Shown: piece by piece, positions 17,711 to 26,508 of the stretch | Numbering within the stretch: position 1 is the first letter of the stretch | Layout: each line of letters opens with the position of its first letter | Assembly (NCBI GenBank): GCA_050184415.1 | Contig: JBFXAJ010000011.1 | Span: forward strand, 1-64,000 | Direction of reading: 5' to 3' | From: JADLGL01 sp050184415 | Lineage (GTDB): Bacteria; Pseudomonadota; Alphaproteobacteria; Rhizobiales; Kaistiaceae | Length of the DNA stretch: 64,000 bases | Notes under the pieces: generated by a model | Databases searched by the model: none | Seen by the model: the letters and a program-made list of their open reading frames with translations, nothing else | Told to the model about the DNA's origin: nothing | Translations under genes and position numbers: made by a program

Positions 17711-18082
17711 GTGCAGCGGCTGATCGCCTTTCTGGCAACCGCACGACCCGACGCCGCACGCGGCTTCTACCGGGACGTCCTCGACCTTCGCTTCGTGGAG
17801 GAGACCGAGTTCTCGCTGGTATTCATGTCGGGCGAGACGATGCTCCGCATCCAGAAGGTCGCCAAGGTCGCGCTGGGCGACGACACCTCGCTCGGCTGGG
17901 AGGTCGACGACCTCGCCGGCCGGCTCGAGACGCTGATCGCGAGGGGCGTGACCCCGCTCCGTTTCGACGGGACCGGCCAGGATCGCCTCGGAATCTGGAC
18001 CGCATCGGACGGCACCCGCGTCGCCTGGATCAACGATCCCGACGGCAACATCCTCTCCTTCACGCAGTTTGCAGCAGCATGA
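17711..18082 (+). CDS. VOC-family (glyoxalase/bleomycin-resistance fold) protein
   Basis: 123 residues starting at a GTG three bases after the guaB stop. One glyoxalase-type beta-alpha-beta-beta-beta repeat pair: ARGFYRDVLDLRFVEETEFSLVF and, near the end, WINDPDGNILSFTQF, the usual C-terminal signature. The usual metal-ligand set is not fully evident, so it may bind rather than convert a ligand. It overlaps rsmB by 4 bases (ATGA), so guaB-VOC-rsmB are probably co-transcribed. Confidence 0.75.
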   Translation: MQRLIAFLATARPDAARGFYRDVLDLRFVEETEFSLVFMSGETMLRIQKVAKVALGDDTSLGWEVDDLAGRLETLIARGVTPLRFDGTGQDRLGIWTASDGTRVAWINDPDGNILSFTQFAAA

Positions 18083-19374
18083 ATCCCGGCGCTCGCCTTG
18101 CGGCGGCAATCGAAGTCCTCGGCGACATCGACGCCCGCCACCGACCCGTTGCCGAGGCCCTCAAGGATTGGGGGAAATCGCACCGCTTTGCCGGCGTTGG
18201 CGATCGCTCGGCGATCGGCAATTTCGTCTATGACGCACTCCGCCGCCGCCGTTCCACCGCGTTCGTCATGCATGCCGAGACGCCCCGCGCCATCGTGCTC
18301 GGCACCGTCGGCCGCGAGATCGGCGCGACGCCGCTCGCTGCGATGATCGCGGACGCGCCGCATGCGCCCGACCCGCTGTCGGCGGAAGAAGCCGCCCGGA
18401 TCGACGGCGCCGACCTGTCCGCGGCACCCGACGCCATCCGCGCCGACGTGCCGGACTGGATCGCCGACAAGCTGCGCCGTGCCTTCGGTGACACCTGGAT
18501 CGCCGAGGCCGAGGCGTTGGCGGGGCGCCCTGCCCTCGACATCCGCGTCAACCGCCTCAAGGCCGACCGCGAGCGCGTCGCGCGCGACCTGGCGCAGGCC
18601 GAGTTTGTCCCGACGCCGTTCAGCCCCGACGGGCTCCGCGTGCCGCCCACGAGCGGCAACCGCCGCCATCCCAACGTCTCCGCCGAGCCCGCCTACCTGA
18701 AGGGCCTGTTCGAGATCCAGGACGAGGGCAGCCAGCTCGCCGCCCGTCTCGTCGGCGCCGAGCCCGGCCAGCAGGTGCTCGACCTCTGCGCCGGCGGCGG
18801 CGGCAAGACCCTCGCTCTCGCCGCCGCGATGGACAATCGCGGCCAGCTCCACGCCACCGACGCCGACAAGCACCGCCTCGCACCGATCTTCGACCGCCTG
18901 AAGCGGGCCGGCACCCGCAACGTCCAGGTTCATCCGGCGCGGACCGACCTCGCGCCGCTCGAAGGGACCATGGACCGCGTCCTCATCGATGCGCCCTGCA
19001 CCGGCACCGGCACCTGGCGCCGCCGTCCGGACATCAAATGGCGGCTGACCGAGAAGGCGCTCGCCGATCGCATTGGCGAGCAGGCCGCCCTGTTGCGGCA
19101 GGGGGCCGCTTTTGTGCGATCCGGCGGCCGGCTGGTGTATGTGACATGCTCGCTGCTGCCGGACGAGAACACCGACAAGATCGCCGCCTTCCTCGCCGAG
19201 CATCCCGACTTCACCGCCCTCCCGGCCACGGCCGCCATCGCGGCCGCCGGCCTCGGTGAGGACGCCGCGCAGCGGCTCGGAGCCGCCGTGCTGGCGACCG
19301 CGGAGGGTCTGTTCATGACCCCGCTCCGGACCGCCACCGACGGCTTCTTCGTCGCCGTGCTCCAGCGCGCTTAG
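18079..19374 (+). CDS. rsmB: 16S rRNA (cytosine-C5)-methyltransferase, RsmB/NOL1 family
   Basis: 431 residues. An N-terminal helical NusB-like/RNA-binding region is followed by PLDIRVNRLKADRERV and the Rossmann domain: VLDLCAGGGGKTLALAA (motif I), LIDAPCTGTGTWRRRPD (motif IV) and LVYVTCSLLPDENTDKIAAF (motif VI with the second Cys). Both cysteines used in the m5C mechanism are present. Its stop overlaps the stop of the convergent proC gene. Confidence 0.88.
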   Translation: MNPGARLAAAIEVLGDIDARHRPVAEALKDWGKSHRFAGVGDRSAIGNFVYDALRRRRSTAFVMHAETPRAIVLGTVGREIGATPLAAMIADAPHAPDPLSAEEAARIDGADLSAAPDAIRADVPDWIADKLRRAFGDTWIAEAEALAGRPALDIRVNRLKADRERVARDLAQAEFVPTPFSPDGLRVPPTSGNRRHPNVSAEPAYLKGLFEIQDEGSQLAARLVGAEPGQQVLDLCAGGGGKTLALAAAMDNRGQLHATDADKHRLAPIFDRLKRAGTRNVQVHPARTDLAPLEGTMDRVLIDAPCTGTGTWRRRPDIKWRLTEKALADRIGEQAALLRQGAAFVRSGGRLVYVTCSLLPDENTDKIAAFLAEHPDFTALPATAAIAAAGLGEDAAQRLGAAVLATAEGLFMTPLRTATDGFFVAVLQRA

Positions 19375-20195
19375 CCCGCAAGCTCCTCCGCCCGCTTCTT
19401 CGCGGCGAGCACGGCGCGGCGGAGGATGGGCGCGAGGCCGTCCTCGGCCATCAGGACCGCAAGGGCCGCAGCGGTCGTGCCGCCCTTCGAGGTCACGTTC
19501 TGGCGCAGCACCGCGGGCGCTTCGCCCGACTGTTCGAGGAGCGCGCCCGCGCCAGCGATGGTGGCATCGGCAAGTTTTCGCGACAGCACGGGATCGAGCC
19601 CGGCCTCGACCCCCGCCTCGGCGAGCGCCTCCGCGAGGAAGAACACATAGGCCGGCCCCGACCCGGAGACCGCCGTCACCGCATTGATGAGGCCCTCGTC
19701 ATCGAGCCACTCGACCTGCCCCACCGCGGCGAGGAGATCGGTCGCAAAGCTCCGGGCATCGCCGACGGCGGGGGTCGCAACGGCGACGGTCATCCCCTTG
19801 CCGATCTGCGCCGGCGTATTGGGCATGGAGCGCACCACGCGGGCCGCGCCGAGGTCATGCTCGAGGACGGCGATCGTCGTGCCGGCGGCGATCGACAGGA
19901 CCAGCGTATCGGGGCGGACGATCGCGCGGAGTTTCGGCAGCACCTCGCCCATCATCTGCGGCTTCACCGCGACGACGAGAACGCCGGCCGTCAGCCCGGC
20001 CTCCGGCTCCGCGGCCGCCGCGATCCCGTGGCGCTGCAGCAAAGCGGCCGAATCGGGCGGCGGCGCGGGATCGACGACGTGGACGGCATCGGCGCGGAGG
20101 CCTTGCGCCAGCCAGCCGGCGAGCATGGCCCCGCCCATTTTGCCGGCGCCGACAAGGACCAGCGGGCGATCGGCGGTGATCGTGGCAAGCGACAT
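19371..20195 (-). CDS. proC: Pyrroline-5-carboxylate reductase
   Basis: 274 residues from ATG 20195, with AAAGGAG at correct distance. Last step of proline synthesis. The NAD(P)-binding loop is LVGAGKMGGAMLAGWL; VVAVKPQMM and SMPNTPAQIGKGMTV are the coenzyme and substrate loops, and AVSGSGPAYVFFLAEALAEAG is the conserved catalytic/dimer segment, followed by LRQNVTSKGGTTAAAL. Length is normal. An upstream extension to 20243 is not supported by the ribosome binding site. Confidence 0.95.
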   Translation of the reverse strand: MSLATITADRPLVLVGAGKMGGAMLAGWLAQGLRADAVHVVDPAPPPDSAALLQRHGIAAAAEPEAGLTAGVLVVAVKPQMMGEVLPKLRAIVRPDTLVLSIAAGTTIAVLEHDLGAARVVRSMPNTPAQIGKGMTVAVATPAVGDARSFATDLLAAVGQVEWLDDEGLINAVTAVSGSGPAYVFFLAEALAEAGVEAGLDPVLSRKLADATIAGAGALLEQSGEAPAVLRQNVTSKGGTTAAALAVLMAEDGLAPILRRAVLAAKKRAEELAG

Positions 20196-20308
20196 CGGGA
20201 ACTCCTTTGGCCGGCGCGAGATTTCACGCTGGACGCTTCCCACGCAAGTGCGGGTTGAGGCAGCAGCGCCCCGCGGGTGATAAGGAACGTCCGAAGAGGA
20301 GAAGCCGG

Positions 20309-20917
20309 ATGCGTCTGCTGGGTACGCTCACGTCACCCTATGTCCGAAAGGTCCGCGTGGTCGCCGAGGAGCTCGGCCTCGGCGCGAAGTTCGCCTTCGA
20401 GCCGCTGGTCATCGCCGACCAGCCGGCCGCTCTCGACGCCAACCCGCTGCGCAAGGTGCCGACCCTGATCACCGCCGACGGCGTCGCGATCTACGACTCG
20501 CCGGTCATCATGGAGTGGCTGGACGCCGAACACGGCAACAACCGCCTCCTTCCCACCGCCGGCAAGGCCCGCTGGGACGCGCTGACGATGGCCGCCCTCG
20601 CCGACGGCATCCTCGAGGCCGGCGCGCTGATCCGGACCGAGCGGGCGAAGCCCGAAGGGCAGCAGTCCGCCGGCGTCATCAAGCGCCAGACCGCGAAGAT
20701 CGAAGCGGCCCTGTGGCACCTCGAAACCCACGCCGCGTGGCGGACCGCGCCGCTCGACCTCGGACAGATCGCGGCCGGCGTTGCGGTCGCCTGGCTCCAT
20801 TTCCGCCTGCCGGAGTTCGCCCCGCCGCCGACGACCTATCCCGGGCTCGCCGCCTGGGCCGATGCCTTCGCGAAGCGGCCGTCGATGGTCGCGACCGCCC
20901 CGCCGCCCGGCTCCTGA
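20309..20917 (+). CDS. Glutathione S-transferase family protein
   Basis: 202 residues from ATG 20309, preceded by GAGGAG. The thioredoxin-like N-terminus begins MRLLGTLTSPYVRKVRVVAEELG; the glutathione-binding cis-Pro and following segment are RKVPTLITADGVAIYDSPVIMEWLD. The C-terminal half is the all-helical GST domain. The motif SPYVRK resembles the YfcF/Beta-like GSTs with Ser at the active site. The stop overlaps an ATG of the following frame. Confidence 0.85.
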   Translation: MRLLGTLTSPYVRKVRVVAEELGLGAKFAFEPLVIADQPAALDANPLRKVPTLITADGVAIYDSPVIMEWLDAEHGNNRLLPTAGKARWDALTMAALADGILEAGALIRTERAKPEGQQSAGVIKRQTAKIEAALWHLETHAAWRTAPLDLGQIAAGVAVAWLHFRLPEFAPPPTTYPGLAAWADAFAKRPSMVATAPPPGS

Positions 20918-20943
20918 TGACCGCGAGCGCCGGAGTTTTCGCA

Positions 20944-21192
20944 ATGACGGAACGATTCGGCGCGTGGGAGCCGATGGATACGGCGCCGCGGGACGGACGG
21001 CGCATCCTCGCCGTGGTCCGCACCAGCGAGCAATGGCCGGCCGAAGTCGAGCTGGTGCGCTGGGCGCGGCCGAAGCACCAGGCGGAGCACTGCTGGGTCG
21101 CGGCCGATTCCGGTCCGAACAGTGCGACCATCTTCGCCGAGCAGGAACTCGCCTTCTGGATGCCGTTGCCCGAAGCGCCCGAGGGCGTCTGA
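20944..21192 (+). CDS. Conserved small hypothetical protein
   Basis: 82 residues. The start at 20944 has GGAG nine bases upstream; an in-frame ATG at 20917, overlapping the GST stop, is an alternative. The opening WEPMDTAPRDGRRILAVVR is the recurring signature of small DUF551-like proteins found in phages and alphaproteobacteria, with further conserved Trp residues (WVAADSG, FWMPLPEAPE). Function unknown. Confidence 0.6.
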   Translation: MTERFGAWEPMDTAPRDGRRILAVVRTSEQWPAEVELVRWARPKHQAEHCWVAADSGPNSATIFAEQELAFWMPLPEAPEGV

Positions 21193-21564
21193 CGCTGAAC
21201 CGCGCGGCATGAACCGTCCGCCGTCGCGACCTCCATCAGTCCCCCTATCTCCATCACCGCCGGGCTTGACCCGGCGGTCTTGCAGCCCGTCGTCCAATGC
21301 TCGCGGAGGGGCGTCGGACGCGTCGGTCGCCCAGGGGAAGGTCGATTCCACGGACCGGCTGCACTCCCGCTCTTTAGATCCGGGCTCGCAGCCGCTCCCG
21401 CAAGCGCGTGGGGCACGGCTGCGAGGCCACCGGTCAAAGCCCGGTGGCGACGGAGCGTGGGGTCGGGCGGTGCCTGTCGCGGGGTCAGCTCGTCATCCGC
21501 GAAGCCGGAGCACAACGCCGCGACGCGCTTGCGCTGTCGCTAATATTTCGATATTTCTCGAAAT
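21193..21564. other. Intergenic stretch with palindromic repeats
   Basis: About 370 bases without a convincing gene. It holds a strong stem-loop at 21256-21278 and a related GGTCAAAGCCCGGTGG element near 21435, then the arsR control region at its right end. Confidence 0.5.
21256..21278. repeat. CCGGGCTTGACCCGG-type palindromic element
   Basis: Perfect 9-bp stem ACCGCCGGG / CCCGGCGGT with the five-base loop CTTGA. The same core recurs at 60838-60856. Elements with this core are widespread between genes of alphaproteobacteria. Confidence 0.55.
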
Positions 21565-21566
21565 AT
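21543..21566 (+). promoter_or_regulatory. Probable ArsR operator overlapping the arsR start codon
   Basis: Inverted repeat ATATTTCG (21543-21550) / CGAAATAT (21559-21566) with an 8-base AT-rich spacer. The right arm ends on the A and T of the arsR start codon. Autoregulation by ArsR is inferred from position. Confidence 0.6.
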
Positions 21567-21897
21567 GGATGAATCACGCGCACTCGACGGCCTTTCCGCC
21601 CTCGGCCAGGAGAGCCGGCTCCGTATCTTCCGGCTCCTCGTGAAGGCGGGCCGCGAGGGTGTCGCCGCAGGATCGATCGCGGCGTCGCTCGGGATCGTGC
21701 CGAACACGCTGTCGACCCATCTCGACCTCCTCGTCCGTGCGGGCCTCGTGATCCGCCGCCGCGACGGGCGTGCGATCCTCTACGCCGCGCACTACCCCGG
21801 CATTTCGGGGCTCTTGTCCTTCCTGATGGAGGATTGCTGCGGCGGGCGGCCCGAACTCTGCGCGCCGGCGCTCAAGACGCTCGCCTGCGCCTGTTGA
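21565..21897 (+). CDS. arsR: ArsR-family arsenic-responsive repressor
   Basis: 110 residues with a winged helix-turn-helix (SIAASLGIVPNTLSTHLDLLVRAGLVIRRRDGRAILY). The C-terminus is rich in cysteines (EDCCGG, ELCAP, LACAC), which could bind As(III), a known feature of several ArsR subtypes. The start codon lies inside a palindrome that is probably its own operator. First gene of an arsR-arsC-aquaporin operon, 31 bases ahead of arsC. Confidence 0.88.
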   Translation: MDESRALDGLSALGQESRLRIFRLLVKAGREGVAAGSIAASLGIVPNTLSTHLDLLVRAGLVIRRRDGRAILYAAHYPGISGLLSFLMEDCCGGRPELCAPALKTLACAC

Positions 21898-21928
21898 CCG
21901 ACCCCGTTTCCGTTCACCTGAGGCTCAG

Positions 21929-22438
21929 ATGACTACGCCGACGCCGTACAACGTTCTCTTCCTTTGCACGGGCAATTCGGCCCGCTCGATCATCGCGGAG
22001 GCGATCCTGGCGAAGGAAGGCCAAGGCCGTTTCCGCGCCTTCTCCGCGGGCTCCTATCCGAAGGGCATGGTCAACCCGATGACGATCGTGCTCCTTTCCA
22101 ATCTCGGTTTCGATACCAGCGCCTTCCGCTCCAAGAGCTGGGACGAGTTTTCGGGGCCGGACGCGCCGGACATGGATTTCGTCTTCACCGTCTGCGATGA
22201 CGCGGCGGGCGAAGCCTGCCCGGTGTGGCCGGGCCATCCGATGACCGCGCACTGGGGCGTCCCCGACCCGGCGGCGGCGACCGGAAGCGACGCCGAGCGG
22301 ATGATCGCGTTTACGGACGCGTACCGGATGCTCCACAACCGCATCTCGGTCTTCCTGGCGCTGCCGATCGAAACCATCGACAAGCTCGCTTTGAAGCAGC
22401 ATCTCGCCGCCATCGGCGACATGCCGCGACATGCCTGA
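21929..22438 (+). CDS. arsC: Arsenate reductase, LMW phosphatase (thioredoxin-type) fold
   Basis: 169 residues. The phosphatase P-loop is LCTGNSARS with Cys13 and Arg19; the general-acid region appears as VPDPAAATG. It also carries CDDAAGEACP, two cysteines near residues 90-98 of the kind used in the disulphide relay of the thioredoxin-linked ArsC. It reduces As(V) to As(III), which would then leave through the aquaporin encoded next. Overlap with that gene is 8 bases. Confidence 0.9.
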   Translation: MTTPTPYNVLFLCTGNSARSIIAEAILAKEGQGRFRAFSAGSYPKGMVNPMTIVLLSNLGFDTSAFRSKSWDEFSGPDAPDMDFVFTVCDDAAGEACPVWPGHPMTAHWGVPDPAAATGSDAERMIAFTDAYRMLHNRISVFLALPIETIDKLALKQHLAAIGDMPRHA

Positions 22439-23105
22439 GCCGGCTGACCTGCGCCGAGTCCTTGCGGCGGAGGCGGCGGGCACGGCAATCCTCGTGATGG
22501 CGGTGGTCGGCTCCGGCATCATGGCCGAGCGGCTGACCGACGACATCGCCCTCGCGCTCCTCGCCAACACGATCGCGACCGCCGCCGCGCTCTTCGTCCT
22601 CGTGGCCGCGCTCGGTCCGGTCTCGGGAGCGCACCTGAACCCGGCCGTGACGCTGGCCTTCCTGCTCCGGCGCGAGATCTCCGCGCGCCCGGCGCTGGCG
22701 ATGGTCGCGGCCCAGATCGCCGGCGGCCTTGCCGGCGTCGTCCTCGCAAATGCGATGTTCGGCGTCGCACCGCTCGCGCCGGGGACCGCCGCGAGGACCG
22801 GCGCCGGCCAGTGGCTAGGCGAGGCCATCGCCGCCTTCGGCCTCGTCGCGACCATCCTCCTCGTCCGCGCCCGCCGGCCGGACGCACTGCCCGCCGCCGT
22901 CGCCCTCTTCATCGCGTCGGCCTACTGGTTCACCGCCTCGACCTCCTTCGCCAATCCGGCGGTCGCCATCGCCCGCGCTCTGACGCCGACCTTCGCCGGC
23001 ATCCGTCCGGTCGACGTCCCGCCCTTCGCCGTCGCCGAGCTCGCGGGCGCGGTTCTCGCGGTGCTGGCGGTCGGCTGGCTGTTAAGACCTGCGCAAAACG
23101 GCTGA
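22431..23105 (+). CDS. aqpS: Aquaporin-type arsenite channel (AqpS-like)
   Basis: 224 residues of the MIP family with six hydrophobic helices and the two half-helix motifs HLNPAVTLAF and SFANPAVAIAR. Placement after arsR and arsC follows the Sinorhizobium-type ars operon, in which AqpS lets arsenite flow out and replaces an ArsB/Acr3 pump. No pump gene is seen nearby, so downhill efflux after reduction is the probable detoxification route. Confidence 0.88.
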   Translation: MPEPADLRRVLAAEAAGTAILVMAVVGSGIMAERLTDDIALALLANTIATAAALFVLVAALGPVSGAHLNPAVTLAFLLRREISARPALAMVAAQIAGGLAGVVLANAMFGVAPLAPGTAARTGAGQWLGEAIAAFGLVATILLVRARRPDALPAAVALFIASAYWFTASTSFANPAVAIARALTPTFAGIRPVDVPPFAVAELAGAVLAVLAVGWLLRPAQNG

Positions 23106-23186
23106 TCATCCGGCCCCGCCGGCTCGGGCGTGATACCTTCGGGGAACGAAGCGGCGCCGGCGCCGTTCACGCGACGAAGGAATTCC

Positions 23187-25490
23187 ATGGACCGGAAGCC
23201 CGCCAAGACGAGCGCTGCCGCCCTCCCCTCCCGCGAGGAGCTGATCGCCTTCATCGCCGAGCATCCCGGCGAAGCGGGTAAGCGCGAGATCGCCCGCGCC
23301 TTCGGGATCAAGGGCGGCGCCAAGATCGCGCTGAAGCGCGTCCTCAAGGAGATGGAAGAAGGGGGTGCGATCAAGCGGAAGCAGAAGCGCCTGTCGCGGC
23401 CGGGCGACCTGCCGTCGGTCGCGGTTCTGATCGTCACGGAGCGGACGCGCGACGGCGAGCTGATCGCGGCGCCGTCGGACTGGGAGGAGGAGCGCGGCGA
23501 CCCGCCGAAGGTGCTGATCCTGTCGGGCGGCGGGCGGAAGCCGAAGGAGCGCGGCCCGGCTCCGGGCGTCGGCGATCGCGTGCTGGCGAAGCTTGCGACG
23601 ACGGTGCCCGAAGGGTCAGCCGCGACCTATTCCGGCTCAGTGATCCGGGTCATCGACCGGAAGCCGCAGACCTTCCTCGGCATCGTCCGGAAGACCGGCA
23701 CCGAGTGGCGGCTAGAGCCCGTCGACAAGAAGCAGAAGGAAGCCGCGGTCCTCTCCCCCGATGCCCTTGAAGGCGCCAAGGACGGCGACCTCGTCTCGGC
23801 CGTCCTCATGTGGGGCCCGCGGCGGTCACTGCCGCTGGCGCGGGTGGATGCCGTCATCGGCTCGATGAAGGGCGAGAAGGCGGTGTCAATGATCGCCATC
23901 CACGCCCACGGCATTCCTTACATCTTTCCCGAGGCGGTTCTCGAAGAGGCGGCGAAGGCGCCGGCCCGGCTCTCGAAGAAGGACCGCGAGGATTGGCGCG
24001 ACCTGGCCCTCGTCACGATCGACCCGCCGGATGCCAAGGACCATGACGACGCCGTTCACGCCGTCGCTGACGACGATCCCGAAAACAAGGGCGGCTATGT
24101 CTGCACCGTCGCGATCGCCGATGTCGGCTGGTACGTCCGCCCCGGTACCGCTCTCGACCGCGAAGCGCGGCTGAGGGGCAACTCGGTCTACTTCCCGGAC
24201 CGCGTCGTCCCGATGCTGCCGGAGCGGATCTCGAACGACCTCTGTTCGCTTCGCGAGAAGAAGGATCGGGCGGCGCTCGCCGTCCGCATGGTGTTCGGCG
24301 CCGACGGCCGCAAGCGGAGCCACAGCTTCCACCGCATCCTGATGCGGTCTGCAGCCAAGCTCTCCTATGCCGAGGCGCAGGCGGCGTTCGACAAGGACGC
24401 CGATCCGGTGGGCGACGACCTCGGCGTCCCGGTGCTCCGCCCGCTATGGGCGGCGTACCAGACGCTCGCCCGCGGCCGCGCCGAACGTGAGCCGCTCGAC
24501 CTCGACATCCGCGAGCGCAAGGTCATCGTCGGCAAAGACGGCGCGATCGAGCGGATCATCACGCCGGTGCCGCTCGAGGCGAACCGGCTGATCGAGGAGT
24601 TCATGATCCAGGCCAATGTCGCCGCGGCCGAGACGCTCGAGAAGGCGAAGTCACCCCTCGTCTACCGCATCCACGACGCGCCCTCGCTGGCGAAGCTCGA
24701 AGCGCTCCGCACCTTCCTCGCCTCGATCGATTCGACCTTCCCGAAATCCGGCAACCTCCGCCCCAGCCACTTCAACCAGGTGCTGAGCCGGCTCAAGGAA
24801 ACCGAGCACGGCCAGATCATCCACGAGGTGGTGCTGCGGACCCAGAGCCAGGCCGAATACAGTCCCGCCAATATCGGCCATTTCGGACTCAATCTCCGGC
24901 GCTATGCGCATTTCACGTCGCCGATCCGGCGCTATGCCGACCTCATCGTCCATCGCGGCCTGATCCGGGCGCTGGGCCTCGGCGATGGCGGCCTTGCCGA
25001 CGGCATCGAAGCCGTACTGGCCGAGATCGCCGCCGAGATTTCCGCCACGGAGCGGCGCGCGATGGCGGCGGAGCGCGACACGATCGACCGGCTGGTGGCG
25101 CACTGGCTGGCCGACCGCATCGGCGCCACCTTCACCGGCCGTATCGCGGGCGTCACCCGCGCCGGCCTCTTCGTGAAGCTCGACGAGACCGGCGCCGACG
25201 GCTTCGTTCCGATCAGCACCATCGGCAACGACTATTACGTGCACGACGAGGCGCGCCATGCCCTCGTGGGGAGGCAGAGCGGCGAACGCCACCGCCTCGG
25301 CGACACGGTCGAGGTGCGGCTCGTGGAGGTGGCGCCGGTCGCCGGGGCGCTGCGGTTCGAGCTGCTGACCGAGGGGAAGCGCGTGCCGACGAAGGAGCGA
25401 CCCGGGTACTCACGCACTGGCCGGGGCACGCCGGTCACCGGAGCGCGAAAGCGGAGAGTTCCGAAGCGTTCAGTCCAGTCGCGGCGTTGA
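23187..25490 (+). CDS. rnr: Ribonuclease R
   Basis: 767 residues from ATG 23187 with GAAGGA upstream. An N-terminal helix-turn-helix (EAGKREIARAFGIKGGAKIALKRVL) leads to the OB cold-shock domains, then the RNB exonuclease domain with the magnesium-binding aspartates in TIDPPDAKDHDDAV and the later NLRRYAHFTSPIRRYADLIVHR signature. The S1 domain is near residues 650-730 and the tail is basic. It is a 3'-5' exonuclease that degrades structured RNA. Confidence 0.96.
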   Translation: MDRKPAKTSAAALPSREELIAFIAEHPGEAGKREIARAFGIKGGAKIALKRVLKEMEEGGAIKRKQKRLSRPGDLPSVAVLIVTERTRDGELIAAPSDWEEERGDPPKVLILSGGGRKPKERGPAPGVGDRVLAKLATTVPEGSAATYSGSVIRVIDRKPQTFLGIVRKTGTEWRLEPVDKKQKEAAVLSPDALEGAKDGDLVSAVLMWGPRRSLPLARVDAVIGSMKGEKAVSMIAIHAHGIPYIFPEAVLEEAAKAPARLSKKDREDWRDLALVTIDPPDAKDHDDAVHAVADDDPENKGGYVCTVAIADVGWYVRPGTALDREARLRGNSVYFPDRVVPMLPERISNDLCSLREKKDRAALAVRMVFGADGRKRSHSFHRILMRSAAKLSYAEAQAAFDKDADPVGDDLGVPVLRPLWAAYQTLARGRAEREPLDLDIRERKVIVGKDGAIERIITPVPLEANRLIEEFMIQANVAAAETLEKAKSPLVYRIHDAPSLAKLEALRTFLASIDSTFPKSGNLRPSHFNQVLSRLKETEHGQIIHEVVLRTQSQAEYSPANIGHFGLNLRRYAHFTSPIRRYADLIVHRGLIRALGLGDGGLADGIEAVLAEIAAEISATERRAMAAERDTIDRLVAHWLADRIGATFTGRIAGVTRAGLFVKLDETGADGFVPISTIGNDYYVHDEARHALVGRQSGERHRLGDTVEVRLVEVAPVAGALRFELLTEGKRVPTKERPGYSRTGRGTPVTGARKRRVPKRSVQSRR

Positions 25491-25518
25491 CGAGTCTGTA
25501 TTGACAATGTAAATACAG
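25487..25518 (+). promoter_or_regulatory. Promoter and operator of the tacAT-like pair
   Basis: TTGACG (25487-25492) and TAAATA (25510-25515) with a 17-base spacer make a good sigma-70 promoter. Overlapping the -10 is the inverted repeat CTGTATT (25496-25502) / AAATACAG (25511-25518), suitable for binding by the ribbon-helix-helix antitoxin. Confidence 0.6.
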
Positions 25519-25566
25519 GCTCCTCCCGCAGCAGCTCCGGGGCGGAGCCCCCGTGGACGACAGAAG

Positions 25567-25872
25567 ATGGCAACCCGTGCCCCTCGGAGGGAAGCGACAC
25601 CGTCGCCCAAGCGCAGCGCGACGATCAATTTGAGGCTGCCGGAGAGCGCGAGGCGACTCATCGACGAGGCGGCCGCAGCCCTTGGCAAGACACGCACCGA
25701 ATTCATGATCGACAGCGCGCAGCGGCGAGCGATCGACACGCTGCTCGACCGCCGGATCATCGAGCTCGACGCCGAGGAGTGGGAGCGCTTCGTTGCTGCG
25801 CTCGAGAATTCGCCGCCGCCGACGGAAAACCTCCGAAAGCTGATGCGGAAGAAACCGCTCTGGACGCGCTGA
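25567..25872 (+). CDS. DUF1778 antitoxin (TacA-like)
   Basis: 101 residues. A basic tail precedes the ribbon-helix-helix domain SATINLRLPESARRLIDEAAAALGKTRTEFMIDSA, and the C-terminal part (IIELDAEEWERFVAALENSPPPTENLRKLMRKKP) is the toxin-neutralising segment typical of DUF1778 antitoxins. The gene lies 10 bases before the acetyltransferase toxin gene. Autoregulation through the palindrome at 25496-25518 is likely. Confidence 0.9.
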   Translation: MATRAPRREATPSPKRSATINLRLPESARRLIDEAAAALGKTRTEFMIDSAQRRAIDTLLDRRIIELDAEEWERFVAALENSPPPTENLRKLMRKKPLWTR

Positions 25873-25882
25873 GCCGCCCTCG

Positions 25883-26392
25883 ATGGCGACCGACCTCGCG
25901 TCGCTGAGCGCCCCCTCGCCGCTTCTGGCCGCACACGATGTCAGCGGCTTCTCCTGTGGACATGACGCGCTGGACGCCTGGCTGAAGGAGCGCGCCCTCA
26001 AGTCGGAGGGCCGCTCGGCACGCACGTTTGTCGTACTCGCCGGACAGGAGGTGGTTGGTTACTACAGCCTGGCGACCGGATCGGTCGCACGGGAGACTGC
26101 CCCGAGAAAAATCCGGGTCAACGCACCGGATCCTATTCCGATCGCCTTGATCGGTCGGCTCGCTGTAGATCGACGCCTCGCCGGTCACGGGATCGGATCG
26201 GCCATGCTGGCGGACGGGCTGAAGCGCATCCTCCAACTGTCCCTTTCGATCGGGTGCGCGGCGGCGGTCGTCCACGCCATCGACGAGAAGGCCATCGGCT
26301 TCTACCAGCGGATGGGGTTCGTCGCATGGCCACCTGACGGCCGGACTCTGTTTCTTCCGCTCGAGACGATCAGCGCCGCGCTTGGCCGCTAG
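25883..26392 (+). CDS. GNAT acetyltransferase toxin (TacT-like)
   Basis: 169 residues. The start region HDVSGFSCGHDALDAWLKERAL is the standard opening of GNAT toxins paired with DUF1778 antitoxins. The acetyl-CoA loop is RLAVDRRLAGHGIGSAMLADGL and the catalytic Tyr lies in IGFYQRMGF. Characterised members acetylate the amino acid on charged tRNAs and stop translation. The reading frame is intact, so the module is probably functional. Confidence 0.9.
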   Translation: MATDLASLSAPSPLLAAHDVSGFSCGHDALDAWLKERALKSEGRSARTFVVLAGQEVVGYYSLATGSVARETAPRKIRVNAPDPIPIALIGRLAVDRRLAGHGIGSAMLADGLKRILQLSLSIGCAAAVVHAIDEKAIGFYQRMGFVAWPPDGRTLFLPLETISAALGR

Positions 26393-26468
26393 GCAGGCCC
26401 ACGGCGTCAGCTTCGCTCCGATAGCTCGAAAGCCGCAGCAAGCGAGACGGCGAGGCTTGGCGCGGGTC

Positions 26469-26492
26469 TGGCGCCGACGATTGCCGGCGCCA
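26469..26492. terminator. Stem-loop between convergent genes
   Basis: TGGCGCCG / CGGCGCCA form an 8-bp stem with an 8-base loop, between the toxin gene and the convergent propeller gene. There is no T tract, so a role in termination is only suggested by position. Confidence 0.35.
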
Positions 26493-26508
26493 GAAACGGC
26501 AGCGTGGC

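Noticed and set aside
16133..18109. 658-codon minus-strand frame opposite guaB
   Set aside because: Antisense shadow of guaB and the VOC gene, both well supported by motifs.
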